From Gorsachius magnificus (Eukaryota; Chordata; Aves; Pelecaniformes; Ardeidae), in the NCBI GenBank assembly GCA_034008185.1, contig CM067082.1, positions 129,333,988 through 129,397,987 on the forward strand: a stretch of DNA of 64,000 nt, given 5' to 3'. The translations under genes were made by a program, and so were the position numbers. Under the pieces are notes generated by a model that searched no databases, was not told the origin of the DNA, and worked only from the letters and a program-made list of their open reading frames with translations. Each line of letters opens with the position of its first letter. The first letter of the stretch is position 1. Of the stretch, positions 36,101 through 49,905 are shown one piece after another.

Positions 36101-37034
36101 ATAGGCATTAATGACCAACACTTTCCTCTTCCAAATTACATATCCCATTTTCATTAAATGTCCAAAAGCTTATAAAAGCAAAGTCAGATGAAGAAATCTT
36201 TCATTATAAGTGTTAAATTTAAGATTTCCTCTATCTCCATTTAGTACTGAAATGTAGGAAGATAATGAGTTTGAAACAGACAGGTCTCCATTGCCATCTA
36301 TTTAGAAGTTACTGGGTACTCCAGGTACTTGAGATGAGGAGTATCTCAGTTTTTATTCAGGAAAATCTAGACATTTCATGTTTCTTAAGGCCTGACACAA
36401 CACAGAAAAGCTGGGGGAGTGGCTATTGAAACATAATATATTGAGAATAATAATTATTTTGCTTTTCAGAAAAAAAATAACCAAAAAATACTGCTTTAGA
36501 ACATAAAACTTACTTGTATTAACAGCTCTCTAATGCATGATGTTTGAAATTTCTATATTCGGTCTTTGGAATGCATCAAGGAATTTCCATTGACTTTAGC
36601 TTCAGACACAAACAAATAGACTATCTGCAGGTTGAACTTGGTCTTACAGATTGCATATGTCCTACCTACACTGCTGTTCTTTCCTGACCTAAATAAAGTT
36701 TCTATTTTATTTTCTAGGAAATTTTTCATTAAAAATAACATTTACTCGTCCTGTTTTAAGCATATGCATTAGCATCAGCCTTTGGAATTCTCTAATTCAA
36801 TGCCATGCACTATTTTCTGTGTGAATGCTGCAATAATTATGACTTTGTTTACATTTGCATAAACATCCTTTTACCTCGTAAAAAAGTTATCTGGAAGGAA
36901 GAGTATATATCAATATGTTTCCTTTGCCATTTCTTATTCAGGAAAATAAAATGAACCATTTTCATTCTAAAGGCATAAAAAAAAAGTGCAGTTTGGGTAT
37001 CACTTGTGGGTTTAACAGTAGCTAATCTCATCCG
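30156..37034. other. Unique AT-rich non-coding DNA
   Basis: No gene is recognised. Simple features are a T run (31469-31485) and a 12-base near-tandem repeat AGTGGTGAGTTA/AGTGGTGAATTA (about 35049-35072). 35690-35765 and 36750-36850 look unique and moderately motif-rich. Confidence 0.42.
31469..31485 (+). repeat. T homopolymer run
   Basis: An uninterrupted T run with no recognised retroposon beside it. Confidence 0.75.
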
Positions 37035-38760
37035 TGAGGTTATCAGCTTCTGGGTGATCCTATTAAATCACCTTTGATACCACAGCAGGCCTTACGAAGC
37101 ATACGCTGTGTTTAGAGTTGCCAGTGAGAATTAATATTATTCACAGCTATCAAATAAGCGCTAAAACAATATAGCTATGTTCAGGCAAGTATATTTCCTT
37201 GTTTCTGAGAAGAATTTATCTTTATGTTTCAACAGTGCAAAGACCTAAGACCAGAAATGTGCTAATTTGTAAAGGTTGAATGCTGTAATCCTTGCTCACG
37301 GGAGTAATCCATACTCAAATACTTCAACAGCTTCACTCTGAGTACAATTACCTGAGTCAAATCAGGAGATTCAGTACTTCAATAAATTAATAGGTAACTG
37401 AAACATATTCAAGCAATAATGGCTGTAAAGTTTGAAGTACATTTTGTTCACAGTTGAAATTTTCAGAGGCTGAAAAAACAGAATTTAGAAATCTACTGGT
37501 TGAATTTAGTGCTATTTGTAAAAAAACACCCATTGCAAGGGGATTTCTACAGCTAGTTAAAATATGGTGCTACATGTCCTGATCTTGCCTTGCATAACTA
37601 ATATATACAAGTGCATGTGAATGCTGTGCATCTCACCTCAGCTTTTCTCCATGGAAACTATGCTAAGGAGTAAACAGAGCTCCTATCCCTGCAGCAGCAG
37701 TCACCAGCAGGATAAAAAGAATGCTGTCAGAAGACTGCTACAAAAAGGGACAGTAAGGGTGCAGCTCTCTACTACCACAATGAAAACATGGTACAGGAAT
37801 TTGCCCTTTGGAGAGTAAATAATATTTTGTTTTCAAAGTTTCAAAATGAATTAATAACTTTTGGGTTTACATTTATTATTCACTTGTTGGTAAAATTTTA
37901 TCTATACAGGTCATGTTTGATGAACAAGTCATTGAAATTTGGAGCTCTGGCTTAATGCTAAATGATAATTTTGGGGAAAAATATAAATTAATATTAAATG
38001 GGGATGTTTAACTTTTTTTCTTGAAATGGAATTTCAGGAAACATTTCACTTCAAACACAAATTATACATTTCAGTTTTGCTTTGAAATTTTAATTGTGTA
38101 CTTAAATTCAAATAAAAGTATTTAATTAAAAAACTTAATTTCAATTAGAAAAATGTTTTTAGAAAAAACAAGCTATTTCAATTTGAGAGTGCTGACCATG
38201 TCAGTAAAGATAGAAAGTTGTTAGAATTTTAATTTCTCATGAACATTTTTATTTCATAAGAATCTTCCACCAGCAAAACCCACAAACCTATGAGAAGGTT
38301 TTGGCTAGTCCTGTTTCAGTTACATATGACTATATATTGCCCTGGAGAAAAAAGGAAACATGATGTAAATCAATAGAGTTCAGTGGGTGCTTCTAAATGT
38401 CATCGCTATACTAACATATCAGTCAGTCATAGTGAGAAGTTTAAACAAATTGAATAAGTGCTTAATATTTTGGGGAAAAGGGAAGAGAAGCTGCCCAGCT
38501 TGGCTATTGAAACTGCAAAGCAATATGACCTTGCCCACACTGTCAAAATGTGACTTCATTGAATCTCATCCTCTAGCTAGGTCTTGTTTCACCAAGAGAG
38601 ATGATGGATAATTTTTCAACTCCCATATTTCTGGAACATTTCCTTCTCTGACAACTATAGAAAATTAATGTATTGCCTAAAAATCCCTGTGCTCAGAAGC
38701 AGTCACATCTCATTTCACTCTTCTTTCCTCTTTTTCATTTATAGATGTAGACAAACATTT

Positions 38761-38787
38761 CTTTTCTTTTCTTTTTTTTTTTTTTTT
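38761..38787 (+). repeat. (CTTTT)n and T run
   Basis: CTTTT units pass into a long T run. Confidence 0.75.
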
Positions 38788-38920
38788 GGTTCAGGATGCT
38801 TACTTTCCACTTTTAAGAATTTAGGGAGTGATTGTGTTACCTTGTGTAAGGAAAATCCTTGATTTTATTTTTCCTTTGCAGAAAAAAAGAAATTATCTTT
38901 CTCACTTCATACTCTACTCT

Positions 38921-38937
38921 CCCCCCCCACACACACA
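38921..38937 (+). repeat. C8 run followed by (AC)n
   Basis: Eight C then alternating AC. A short simple repeat. Confidence 0.75.
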
Positions 38938-41900
38938 TTTTCATAAAAACATGAAAAATCATTGGCATTTAAACTTTGCATTTTATCTATCCCATAGACA
39001 GACATTTTGCAATGTATTTGCCTTTATATGACTAAAAGAAAACTAAAATGTATTACTGTGTTTGGCTTGTTATAGCTAATAACACAGTGAATTTTTATGA
39101 ATGCCATATAGGAAACAATAATTAAGAATGGCAAATTAGACATTCAAGTATCTAGAAATAACAGAGTTAAGGTTACTTTAACAGGTGCAGATTTTTAATA
39201 TAGTTTTTAGCTATGAGATTTTACAGGTTTTGTCCCCCAAAGTCCCCCAATTTATTCAGTACATAGGCTAATTCTCAACCATGGGGAGGGATTGTTATTA
39301 CCCTTTATAATCTCTTGCACTATGGTATTGCATGCAGCCTTTAGATGCATTGGTTCAGAACAGCTCCTAAGTTCATGCTATGCACTTACAAGCTATCAAA
39401 AACTCTTTTATACCTTGAAAAGAAGCTCCAGGCTCAGTTTGATTGGGATACTGCAGCAGCAACTTTCAGAATCACATTGAGCTGCTCATGCACATGACAA
39501 GATGTTTGTGTCCCACATTACATCCCTCCTACTCTGTACTATTTATTCTCTGGCACTGTATATAGTACATCTGCAGACCCCAATCCTGTCTCCCTCTGCC
39601 ATGTTACTCCATACCCTCCTACTGTTCTCAGCCCAGTTTCCATACCCCACCTTATGATTTTTCCCCTTTCCCCCACCCCAACTAGACCCTCTGCATCCTT
39701 CACTATGTAGGAGAACTGAGGCTCACTGGAAGTGCAGCTATTGCTTTTCTTCTGCATTGTCAACAGTCAGTGTGAAGTTTCTAGCCTTTTTTATTACATA
39801 GCAGATCAGCACTGAACACAGAATTAATTTCTTCATGGGCACTTTTGTGATACTTACTAACATAACCCAGGATTACTGCAAAAATAGCAATGGATTTATT
39901 TTCATACCCCCTTCCTAAGAAAAGGAAATGGCATTGTGCAGAACAATTACTGACGCACAGCTTGAGATAACTGGGCCTATTTTTTTTCATTATACAGCTG
40001 AATAATGCACCTACAGCAGGTCTGGGGAAGGTGGGGCAGGAGTGGGGGAAGAGGTGAGCTGAATAAGGATGTGGGACTCGGAACATACATCTCACCAGGA
40101 AGTAGTACCAAGGCAGTATGAAGAGGGCTCAGACCTGAATGTCTCCTGCAAGCTGCCATTCATGCTGCCTTGCAATGCAGCATTTTTAGATGCTAATGAT
40201 AAATGTTGACTAACAGTTGCAAATGCATAGTACTTCTGTTCCTAAGTGTTCTCTGCACAGAGATTCTTATCTTTGGGGGAGAATAAAGAGGATAACATCT
40301 GCTTCCTGCAACTTTTATAATGGGAAGGTATACTACATGATTAATGCCTATGCTGACTAATGTTCAAAGACATGATGCATCTAGTAAATATTTTAATATT
40401 GTAATAATAATAGCATAGAAACTACAAATACTTAATATGAAAGAGTGGTCTGAGGGAGATTGCAGAAGAGAAATTCTGAATCTATTTTATTACCTTAAAA
40501 TATTGCACAATTGAACTGTTTGAGTTTCCTATTATGTTCAGTTCCTTTCCTTCTAGTAAAAGATTAAAGACAAATATCAGCTGACATTTTTATTTTAGTG
40601 ATTCAGTCTACCTATAACAACTGACCAACTGTTAAGCACTGAAACCAAAGACATTCCTTTGCTGAGGTCATACTGATGTTAAAAAAAAAGACAAGATATA
40701 TAAATATTATTAAATATATATACATATATTCAAATGTGTTATGTTCTTCACCAGATTTGTGTACAAACACAATAAAGAATAAAAGCAGACTAGTTGTGTA
40801 GCTGTACACACCATCTTGAGTGAACTATTGCACCCATAGCTTAGTTTAGAGTCAGAAGTGCTATTTGATTTTAGTATTTCTAAGCATAATTCATGTCAGG
40901 CCTATGTGTAGTGTATAAATGAACTACGAAGGAAAATACTGTTAGTATAGAAATCTTGTCTGGGATGTTAGCCTGGGATGGTCTAATAAAAGAACACACA
41001 CACTGTTTTCTAATAGTGTTTCCCTTCCTTTCTAAATTTCGGCACTTTGTTTGGGACTACTTTTTCACTTGGGCAGTGCCCTCTAGGATTCTAAGGGATA
41101 TGATAACATAGATATGTAAGTAAATCATGCAAGTTGACAATAAAGTAATAAACACCAGTCTGAAGTATCTGGAAGCCTCAGAAAAGTGTGGTTGGGATAA
41201 GGAGTTGTAAGTAGGCATTTTGTTCCCTGACTAATCAAACTCAAAGTGTTGTGATACAATACAAGCAAGAAGTGTCATAAAATGATAAATTGATAGGAAT
41301 ATTATATTTCGTGATAGCAAGCTCACATTTTTGTGTTCTTTTAGTGCTTTTATCTTAGATAGGTTTCCGTTACTGAGCTTGCTGTCAACATCTGCTTCCA
41401 TCTAATGAAAAAGGTATTGCTAGATGTAAAATTCTGACACATTTGTGTTCAGAGTATAAATTCACTTTGATTTACTTTTAATTGTGAGACAGTGATAAAT
41501 TACTGTGCAATTATCACGTTAAAAATGGCAAGCTGAAGCATTGACAAGTCTTTTTAGATTTTTCTTTCCACTTCCACTAGTAAGTGAACATGCAATGGTT
41601 CAAAAATACTGCTTCATTTTGTCACTGTCACAACACTATTTGTACATCTGCTCTCTTTCTAGTTTCTGAATAGCTTTGTCTTTATTTTGCCCTGAACTGG
41701 AATTTTTTAGTTATTTTTGGTCTCGTCTGCATAGTTACACTTAAGAAAACTGATCTGAATTGCTGCAACCAGATTAAGCCCTTCTGCAGACTTTCTCAGA
41801 AAGAATAGCACTATTTAACTTGTGATAAATGAAATAATTTCAGATTTATAACTTTAGTTACTATAGCTGTGCTGAGTGTCCTCACATTTACATGTTCTTA

Positions 41901-43861
41901 GACTGGGCCTTCAGCTGAATTACAGTGCATTTTACTATATAAAATAGCTATTTTTCTCAAACCATCTGGCCCAGGATCTATGCATAACTGGACAAAACAG
42001 TTGCCTAAAAAAGCTTGAATGCAAAGCTTTCAGCTTCTGCAACTTCCTGGGTTGAGGATGTCTACAACCTAACAGTGTTGAGCGAAGACTCTTTTTCTTT
42101 TTGTTCCATCCTAAGCTCCTGCTGCCTCTTTCCTGCTTACACTTAAATGAGAATTGTATTTAGGAATTTTTTAAAAAGGCAATAATCTAGGCAAAAATAT
42201 TCCTGAACAGGACATGTTTATCGTATACTAAAAGATCAGCATGTGCATGAATGTTTTTCTAGGTTCTTTTAAATCATATCTGTTAGCTGAGGCCATAGTG
42301 GGCTCTTTCCCCCTTAAAGCACTTGTTCAGAAATTAGAAAACAAACAGACTCCAGAACCTACTGGATTGAAGCCCCTAGGGGATAATTAGGGTATCTCTG
42401 GAGTGAAATATTAATCTTCAGACTTTTTGCTGAAAGTGTATCAATGTGTAGCACTCCATTAACATTAGAGAGAAAGAGGATTGTGATTCTGCAGTCTGAG
42501 GACTCATCTGGGAAGACAACCCCTGACTTTTGGTTACAAGACTTTTCATCCACACTATCTAATGACTGTACTGGAAAATATGTAAACAGAACTGGGTGTT
42601 TCAAATAACAAGAAAACCAGGCATAAGTGTTTTATTTAAAGACACCACTTCCATCAGATTTAAGTTCTATAGATTTAGACTTAACTTTTTCCCAAGCAAT
42701 TGGCCACTGGTCTTTAGAGCGCTCTTTTAAAATGGGCCACAGTACTTTCAGCTTATCTTGGGAATATATTGTCTTGATCTGCCATTCCTTAGCAACACTG
42801 AAGTTTTCTGCCAGATAATTCTTATCTTGGTTTGTATGTAGAAAGCTTTATTAAACGTACAGTTATCACAAGCTTGTTAAGTATATGCAGTATTTATTTA
42901 CACATTTATAAATTATAGGAGTATGCATAAATATTCATTATTTAGAACACATTTATAAGTCCTGTTGCAAATGCAACATGCTTCTTTACAGTAGAAAGGG
43001 CCAAACCCAGTATTAACAGCTTCCTGCCAAGTTGTGGGAACTCTTGCTCTTCCAGCTGCTAAGTGCTTGTTTCAAGCACTAAATGCTTCCAAAGAGAAAA
43101 GTTATGAAGTCATGGGAAAGAGTCCCATTAACGGCAATCAACTTTTGCTGCAGATCTTGAAAGTCCATTGATGGGAAAAGTCACCTATACTTGGAAAGTG
43201 TCCAGAACTTCTAGGTTTAAGCCTGTAGTATAACCAGGAGGAGATAAAGTAGTAGACACTAATAGACACAGTCAGGTCCATATATGTTATTGAAAAACAT
43301 TTCCAGCACTTATTCCCTCACACAAACTTTATTTCTGTTATTGCAGTTCTGACACCCACAGAGAATGAGAAACACCTGCTTGTGCTGATAATCTAAGCAT
43401 AAACAAGAAAAGATTGCTGTGCCTATGGGAGATGGGATAAACTTTCCCAGACAGTTTCCCTCTCCCACAGGAAGTGTCATAAATTCTCTAATATAGTCTA
43501 AAGAAATCACCAGCCTCTAAGTTTCATATTCAAGGTTACGCCTCATTTACTCAGCAATGTGGAAGGCTGTCAAATTATTTTTATGCTGATTGCACTCAGT
43601 CTGTATTATAAGACTTTTACATTAAGAATCCTCTCTTTAAATGTTTCAAGTAACTGAAGTCAAGTAACCAAGACTTTTTCCACTGGTCAAAGAGAAAAGA
43701 ACATTACAAATCTGTATTATTATTAGGAAGTAACTGTTGAAATGTCTACATTTTTTTGAATCAAACCTAAATACTCATTAATAAACTGATTTAATTATTT
43801 TTAATTGACAATATACAGGTAAATAATTAATTTAAACATCTGCAACCATTTCCTGTCTAGC

Positions 43862-43970
43862 AAAAGCCTAGGATTATATTTCTTTCACTTTTGTTATGTC
43901 TGTAAAGATTTTACTGAAGTCAATGGAGTTATACTTGTATAAAATTAGTCTGAGAAGAATGTCAGGCCTC
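43862..43970 (+). repeat. MITE-like palindromic repeat, mainly right half
   Basis: ACTGAAGTCAATGGAGTTAT (43912-43931), followed by TGTATAAAATTAGTCTGAGA and AGAATGTCAGGCC, follows the same order as the right arm of 52321-52426. The left arm (GTAAAGATTTTACTG) is shorter and more decayed. Confidence 0.42.
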
Positions 43971-44489
43971 TAGAAGAAATTTAAATCCAATTCAAGCACT
44001 AGTTCTGATTTTGTGAATGGCTAGGGTCAGTTATAAAGATTTAATTCATATCATATACAATTCTGAACAAAATCAGTGACTAAATAGAGAAAGACCATTA
44101 ATTTATTTCCATTATACAGGCCTGAAAAGTAAGGCTTCAGATATCTCCGAAGTGAAAAGAAAACCTTAAGAAAGAATAACAGCTGGATGAAGCATAATAA
44201 TTTTATAATGTGCTCTGGCTTATCACCAAGGCATCTGTTTTGGAAGGTGAAATATAGAGAGGTTACAATGAACTTGCTATGAGTGAATATTTTTAATCAG
44301 AAAATGAATGAAAATTAAAGGCAGTAAGTGCTTGGGAAGAAACCAACAACCCAAAATAGAAATTAAAAAAGCAAATGAAGAATACTTAGAGATGAATTCT
44401 TGGGTATTTTATGAATCTGAAAACAGCATGAGTGATTAAGTGTGGAAACTGAAACTTACCACTACAGTGAGTGGGATATATCTCTTCTA
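43971..44489. other. Unique AT-rich non-coding DNA
   Basis: Nothing recognised. Confidence 0.45.
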
Positions 44490-44715
44490 AATTACATGTC
44501 TGAAAGTCAGAAGTCTAGTACTGAACTGCTTGCCCTAGGCTCCCTTTATAGTCAATAGAGAAATCTAGGCATCTCTGGAGGGTGATTCATCTCTGACTAA
44601 AATAGGCATCTGAGATAGGTCAAATGAATTGCCCTCTAGAGGTCCTATTTCTCTCCAGTTCAGACTTAGATATCTAACTTTTAAACACCTAAAGCTAGGT
44701 GAGATGAATCCCTCT
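44490..44715 (+). repeat. Unclassified ancient dispersed repeat, copy A
   Basis: This is the longest copy of the group. It shares GGTCCTATTTC (44641-44651), AGATATCTA (44668-44676) and GGTGAGATGAATCC (44698-44711) with 49740-49905. It shares the ATATCTA/ACATCTG and GGTGAGATTAATCC-type blocks with 58130-58290. Its reverse complement matches 21165-21345. No open frame spans it, and no terminal inverted repeat or A tail is evident. Confidence 0.55.
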
Positions 44716-47700
44716 TCAAATCATCTTGATCTTACATTGTTCCTCCATTGAACAGTTGAACAGACATTAGTAACAGAAAATCCCTAAGGCATGTCACAAT
44801 GTAGATACCCCGTGCTGATCAAGAAGTGAAGAATAAAGCAGTTGATTGACTCTGCAATTAATGCTTTTAGCCAATGTTTTTAGTGTAGAACTTGTCCAAG
44901 TCTCTATGACTTGTAAAGCCTCTTACAGATCACTCACAAGAGGGCATCTGGATGAAATGTGCCCTTCCTGATGCCCGTTAAAGTAGTGTGAGGTCCTGGG
45001 TTAACGCTAAATCGGCTGTGCTCCTCTTGCTGGATATTTAAGATTTGACTATGTTGCTCTGTGCAGTGTTATGTCAGTAACTAAACCAGACAAATTCAGT
45101 CTAGATTTCCTTCTTTGAATATTACTAATTCTTCATTTTCTATCCAGAGAATTTTTAGTTATCATACTTCCATGTTGTTCCCTTGTAATTTTTGCCTCCT
45201 TTTCTGGAAAAGGGAAAGCAGGATCTTGCAGGTAAAGTGTTAGATTGCAACTCAGTTGAGGGCTTAATCTTCACTTTCACTATAATCAGAGGGTGAGACT
45301 TAGGTTTGTTTGTTTCTTCCTCTAGTCTCTGTATCTACTCAAAAAGTAAACTCCGTAGTACAGAATGTCTAGTATAAGGTGCATGCACAACACTGGAGTC
45401 CTGAGTTTGGGAAGAGCCTTTATTGTAACAAACTATATTTTGTGGTAGTTAAGATTACATTCCTAGGACAGAACAAATATCCTTTACCCATAAACCCAAC
45501 CATTTTCTCATTCTTTTTTTACTTTTATAACTTCATGTGAATTTATTTTCTAGCATACAGATTGGCGTGACATTTCCTTTGTTATTTACTATTTTACTTG
45601 TGTTAATCTCATACAAAAACATATTTTTCCATCAGTGTCCTATGGCATAGAACCGAAGTTCTTCATGAGACTGTAACACATAACACAGTTGTCCTTGTAA
45701 TGCCTTATCTGCCTAATGTAATGAACACACAGATTGTTTTCTGTTGGTTTTCCAGCATCCTGATGATTCTTTTTCATGACCACAACATGTCTTATTTTAA
45801 CCCAAAGTCAAAATAAAAAAGAGGGTTTAAAAAGTTATTATCTTTTGCAATTTTTCTTAGAAATGATAGTATATTTATTTAGGTCTTCTGGGAAACTCAG
45901 TATAATGGATGAAATTACAAAATTAATTAAAAAATAGTTGGTAGAATACTTCCATAAAAGAAAAATATGTTTTAAACAATTTTTAGTAACCTATTCAGGA
46001 TTTTATTTAGAAACGGATAAGCACACTATATCTTGAATGTGCATATCAAATTAAATATCATTAAATTGTATACATAAATTAATTAAACAGTTGGGAAATT
46101 GAATTTAGGAATGGATCACTGGCTTTAAAGTACAGCATTCTACCTTGGGCAAAATTAAAAAGTAACCAATTTGTGTTTTGACATCTCATTAGCAAAACTG
46201 CCTTTACCACATACTAGTCTATTTGAATGATAGAAAAGAGTGAATGCTAAACATGTGTGTAAAGGATTTGCTGGAAATAGAATAGACCTAATCTGAAAGG
46301 AAAATATAACTATAAATGATGGCTGGATTTGGAATTATTGGAATGAAAAATAAAGAAAACCTTGGTTTTTCATAGACTTTCTGAGAAATGCTGATGGGTC
46401 TTGCATTCAGGGAATGAATATACTACTGGCAGTTCTCAGTATTGCAGTGTGGAAGAAGGAAAATTAGAATGAAGAAGAAAACATAGGTGCTTTATTCTGT
46501 TTGCTTCTTTGTGCCATTGGACAAAAACCGTTAGAGAGAAAAAATAAAATCTATTGTTATTAGGTGGTTTATTGGTTCAATATGTGCTAGGCACACATTC
46601 AGATCCTGTTTGCCTTGTGCGAAATCCACATGATGAGGATGCACAGAGAGGAAGCTTGAAAGGAATTGCATACCTGATATGAAAAAAATAAGTGCATGAG
46701 AACAGTACAATAAAAGTCATTTGCACAAGCTGCAGCTGCAGGTTCTTGATTTTTCTAAGAATCAGTCCTTAATTTCTGCACTCTTTTGTAACGTTTGCCC
46801 CTATAATCTGGCTTCTTCCTTGAAAAGCATCTAGAGCTATTTGCAATGATGTCTTACACCAAATTTAATTTAGCTTTGTTGCCAAGTCTGATAGTCTGTG
46901 CTCCATCTATACCCTCAAATACTACTCAGTTTGTTCATACAAAGTTGATAACATTGTCTTTTTTAACATTGCTTTTCCTAATTCTGACCATTTGGGCAGC
47001 GTTTTATGTTCTGGATCTCTGCCCTGATCTGAAGTACTGAGTGGAATCTTCACAGACCTATATTGTAGGACTTATTCTCCTCTCCCTGAGGTGTCTTTGT
47101 ACAAACTTGTCTGCCTACAATGAATCCATTTCTGTTGTTATGTTGCTGATGTTCCTCTTTGCTCCTGATTTTTTTTTTTTAATCTGCTTCTGTCCTTTAG
47201 ACCATTCAAAATGCTCTGAAATATTAAATCAGGGCCATTTAATACAGATTCCCATTTCACCTAGATTTTTGAGTATATGTGTAAACAATGCAATCAATAT
47301 TGATGTTAAAACCTTTTCTTTACCACTTCAAGAAAGTGAAAATCCCAACCAAATGGATATATTCCAAGCCTAATGTTCTCTGTGGGCAGTCAATGCTAAG
47401 ACAAATTTTCCTCACATTAGATGCAATTCCCACTGTTTTCCAGCTATATTTTTGAATTGGCCAAATGACATGCCAACATGTGTTTTGAGATTCATACAAG
47501 TACAATTCTGTAGTTAATCTCCTTTCTCAGAAAATGATAAATGCTATGTTGGTTGTTCCAAATTCTAAAATGTATTGTTTATCAGCACAGTTGGACCCAT
47601 TTGTTGTAGTGACTAATGCTAACACCAGTCCAATTACACTAGATCTCTATGGTATTATCATGCCCTTTCATGTTGAGAAGTCACAATGAGGAGAAAAAAC

Positions 47701-49739
47701 AATAGCATGTTTCTTGAAGGCTCCAGTAATGAAGCCCCAGAATCAGCTGCAATCATGATAGACTGGGTAAATATTCAAAATATATTGTGGAATTCTTTCA
47801 TCTGGGATTCAGCTTAATGAGTATTGACCATTCCAAGTGGTTTTAGTGGTTCTAGTCTTGACTTTTTCTTGATTAACAGAAAAATAATTAACACGTTAGG
47901 TATCAACACATAACAAACTACAAAGACAGGGTACTTAGGCTATGAGTCAATCTGCCAAATTTCAGTTGTTTACACAATAAATTTATAATTGAGAATTTTT
48001 CTTGGTAGTGAAAGATGCATCATACCTTAAACCTACTATGAGATATATATCTCAGTGAGCACATAACGACAGAGATGCTTCTTTCTTTCCATTGATTGTC
48101 ACATAAGTCTACATATATATCTTAGGAGATGCCTGGCATTACTGACCTGAATTTTATGTGTGCTGCTTAGCAACACAGGACAATTTTTCAATATTATACC
48201 GTATATGCAAAGAGTAGGAATTTCCACTTAAAAGAAACACATATAAATTAGTGTTGAATATGGACATTTGTATAGGTCTTTATTTTAACTTCTGTGAAAA
48301 TCTAGAAATACTTACCTACTACACCTATCCATCATACCATACTATCTAATAAAAACCATTTCACAAACCCCGACTACTCTGTAGTAGACAGGGAAGGGGT
48401 AAAATATGAGTAATCACTAACACTGATGTTTTGCTGTTGACACTGTCAAGCATGTGTGATCAACCCGTTATTGCATTCTGCTGGATGGTAATAGTAATAT
48501 TCTCACTCAACTAAATATCTGGGTCAATTTTTTATGTCTCCCATGTAATAAAAACCTGGCAAATTAAAGCCTCTACTGAATCAATAACTCTGTGAGTATC
48601 TGGTAAATACTGAAGCAAGAAAATTCTGAAGATCAAGATCTTTCCAACTCTTGCAGCTTGGCCCTGTTTGTTATTTGCTCTGAGAGAAATATCTGTACAT
48701 TCAAAAGATATATTGACTAATATATAAAACTTCAAAGAGGAAGTATTCTTTTGGAAATGAAAGCAATTTAAACTCTGCTTTAAGAATATTATGTATTGTT
48801 ACATTTACAATATAATTCCTAAAACTCTCTTCAAAGAAGTTTGCTGTGCTTTACTGGTCAGATGCTTTGGTCAATTTAAATTTTATGCTTTCTGTTGATA
48901 GTTGTATGCACCTATACATCAGTTTTACTACTTTTCATATTTATTTGTACATGAAGGATGAACTTTTAAATTTGAAATGTTTTCTACTTCCTAAGAAAAA
49001 GTCTGCATTTACCTGCACATTTAACTGTCACTCTTCTGTCTTTCATGTACTGTATATCTGTTTGAATACAATCTTTACTGGGCAAGAATTGGACTTTCCT
49101 ACATGAACGGATTGTAGCTAGCACACTGCAAATTTTTGCAGTGGTAAAAATTAAGTAAAAATAAATTATAAGAATAAAAATAATAATGACAGTGATGATC
49201 ACAATAATGAAAGGACAAATCTTTTATTATAGAATGGTTATGTTGACACTTATATTTACATGTAATCTTACTATTGCTTTGAAGGCCAAAATCAGCATCA
49301 AGTGACAGCTACTCATTATCTTGACACTAACATAAAACTGTACTGTCATAATGCAAGAATAAAAAGTATCTTGGGGCATACTGGATCTGGATGGGAAGAA
49401 GGGCAGTGCTAAATTAGCCTGTGTTTCATTGATCATAAATACCCCTTGGTGTTAAAACCTGGCAAAATTCAGAGCAAGAATGAAGATTGCATTGCCATTT
49501 TCTACATTGGATCTACATTTTTTGCAATTATGTTGGATCAGAATATTCAGAATTATGTGTGTAAGATTTATAGATCCTTTTGAAAGCTAGCTTTATTTTC
49601 ATGGGCCTAATCAAAACAGAATGGCAACTGAGCATGTATTTAAATGATTGTCATGATTAACATACTGCTGAACATCAAAAGAGTTAATGGGCTTTAACTA
49701 CAGGTTAGATTAATTTAGTATGAATTTGGCTGTCTTAAA
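44716..49739. other. Unique AT-rich non-coding DNA
   Basis: No gene is recognised. 46846-47373 (+) is open apart from one TGA at 47038, but it is T-rich and hydrophobic with no known domain, so I treat it as chance. 49600-49700 is unique and TAAT-rich. AT-rich low-complexity DNA is frequent at 45820-46120 and 49140-49200. Confidence 0.42.
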
Positions 49740-49905
49740 TTCAGGGGACTTGTCAATGAAGACAGGAGTCAGTGAAATGACCTAAAAGGTATTAATTACC
49801 TTTCTGTGGTCCTATTTCAGTCATCAAGCTTAGGCTGGAATGAGTAGCTGTAAGGGAGATATCTACCTGTCTGCAAAAAGGAAAAAGTGAGATTAATCCA
49901 CCTAA
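49740..49905 (+). repeat. Unclassified ancient dispersed repeat, copy C
   Basis: It carries GGTCCTATTTC (49808-49818), AGATATCTACCTGTCTGCA (about 49857-49875) and AGTGAGATTAATCCACCT (49886-49903). The order is the same as in copy A. Confidence 0.5.

Larger units (their letters stand above)
37035..43861. other. Unique AT-rich non-coding DNA with simple repeats
   Basis: No gene is recognised. It includes a candidate conserved stretch (37035-37165), a (CTTTT)n then T run (38761-38787), a C run passing into (AC)n (38921-38937), C-tract and G-tract clusters at 39645-39679 and 40021-40056, and AT-rich runs near 40690-40730. Confidence 0.42.

Noticed and set aside
45215..45300. Possible tRNA-SINE-like trace
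   Set aside because: Only scattered agreement with a remembered consensus, too weak to report.
46846..47373. About 175 codons open apart from one TGA (47038-47040)
   Set aside because: T-rich DNA gives a hydrophobic translation without a domain, the start context is poor and no splice-like borders were recognised. Chance is the simpler reading.
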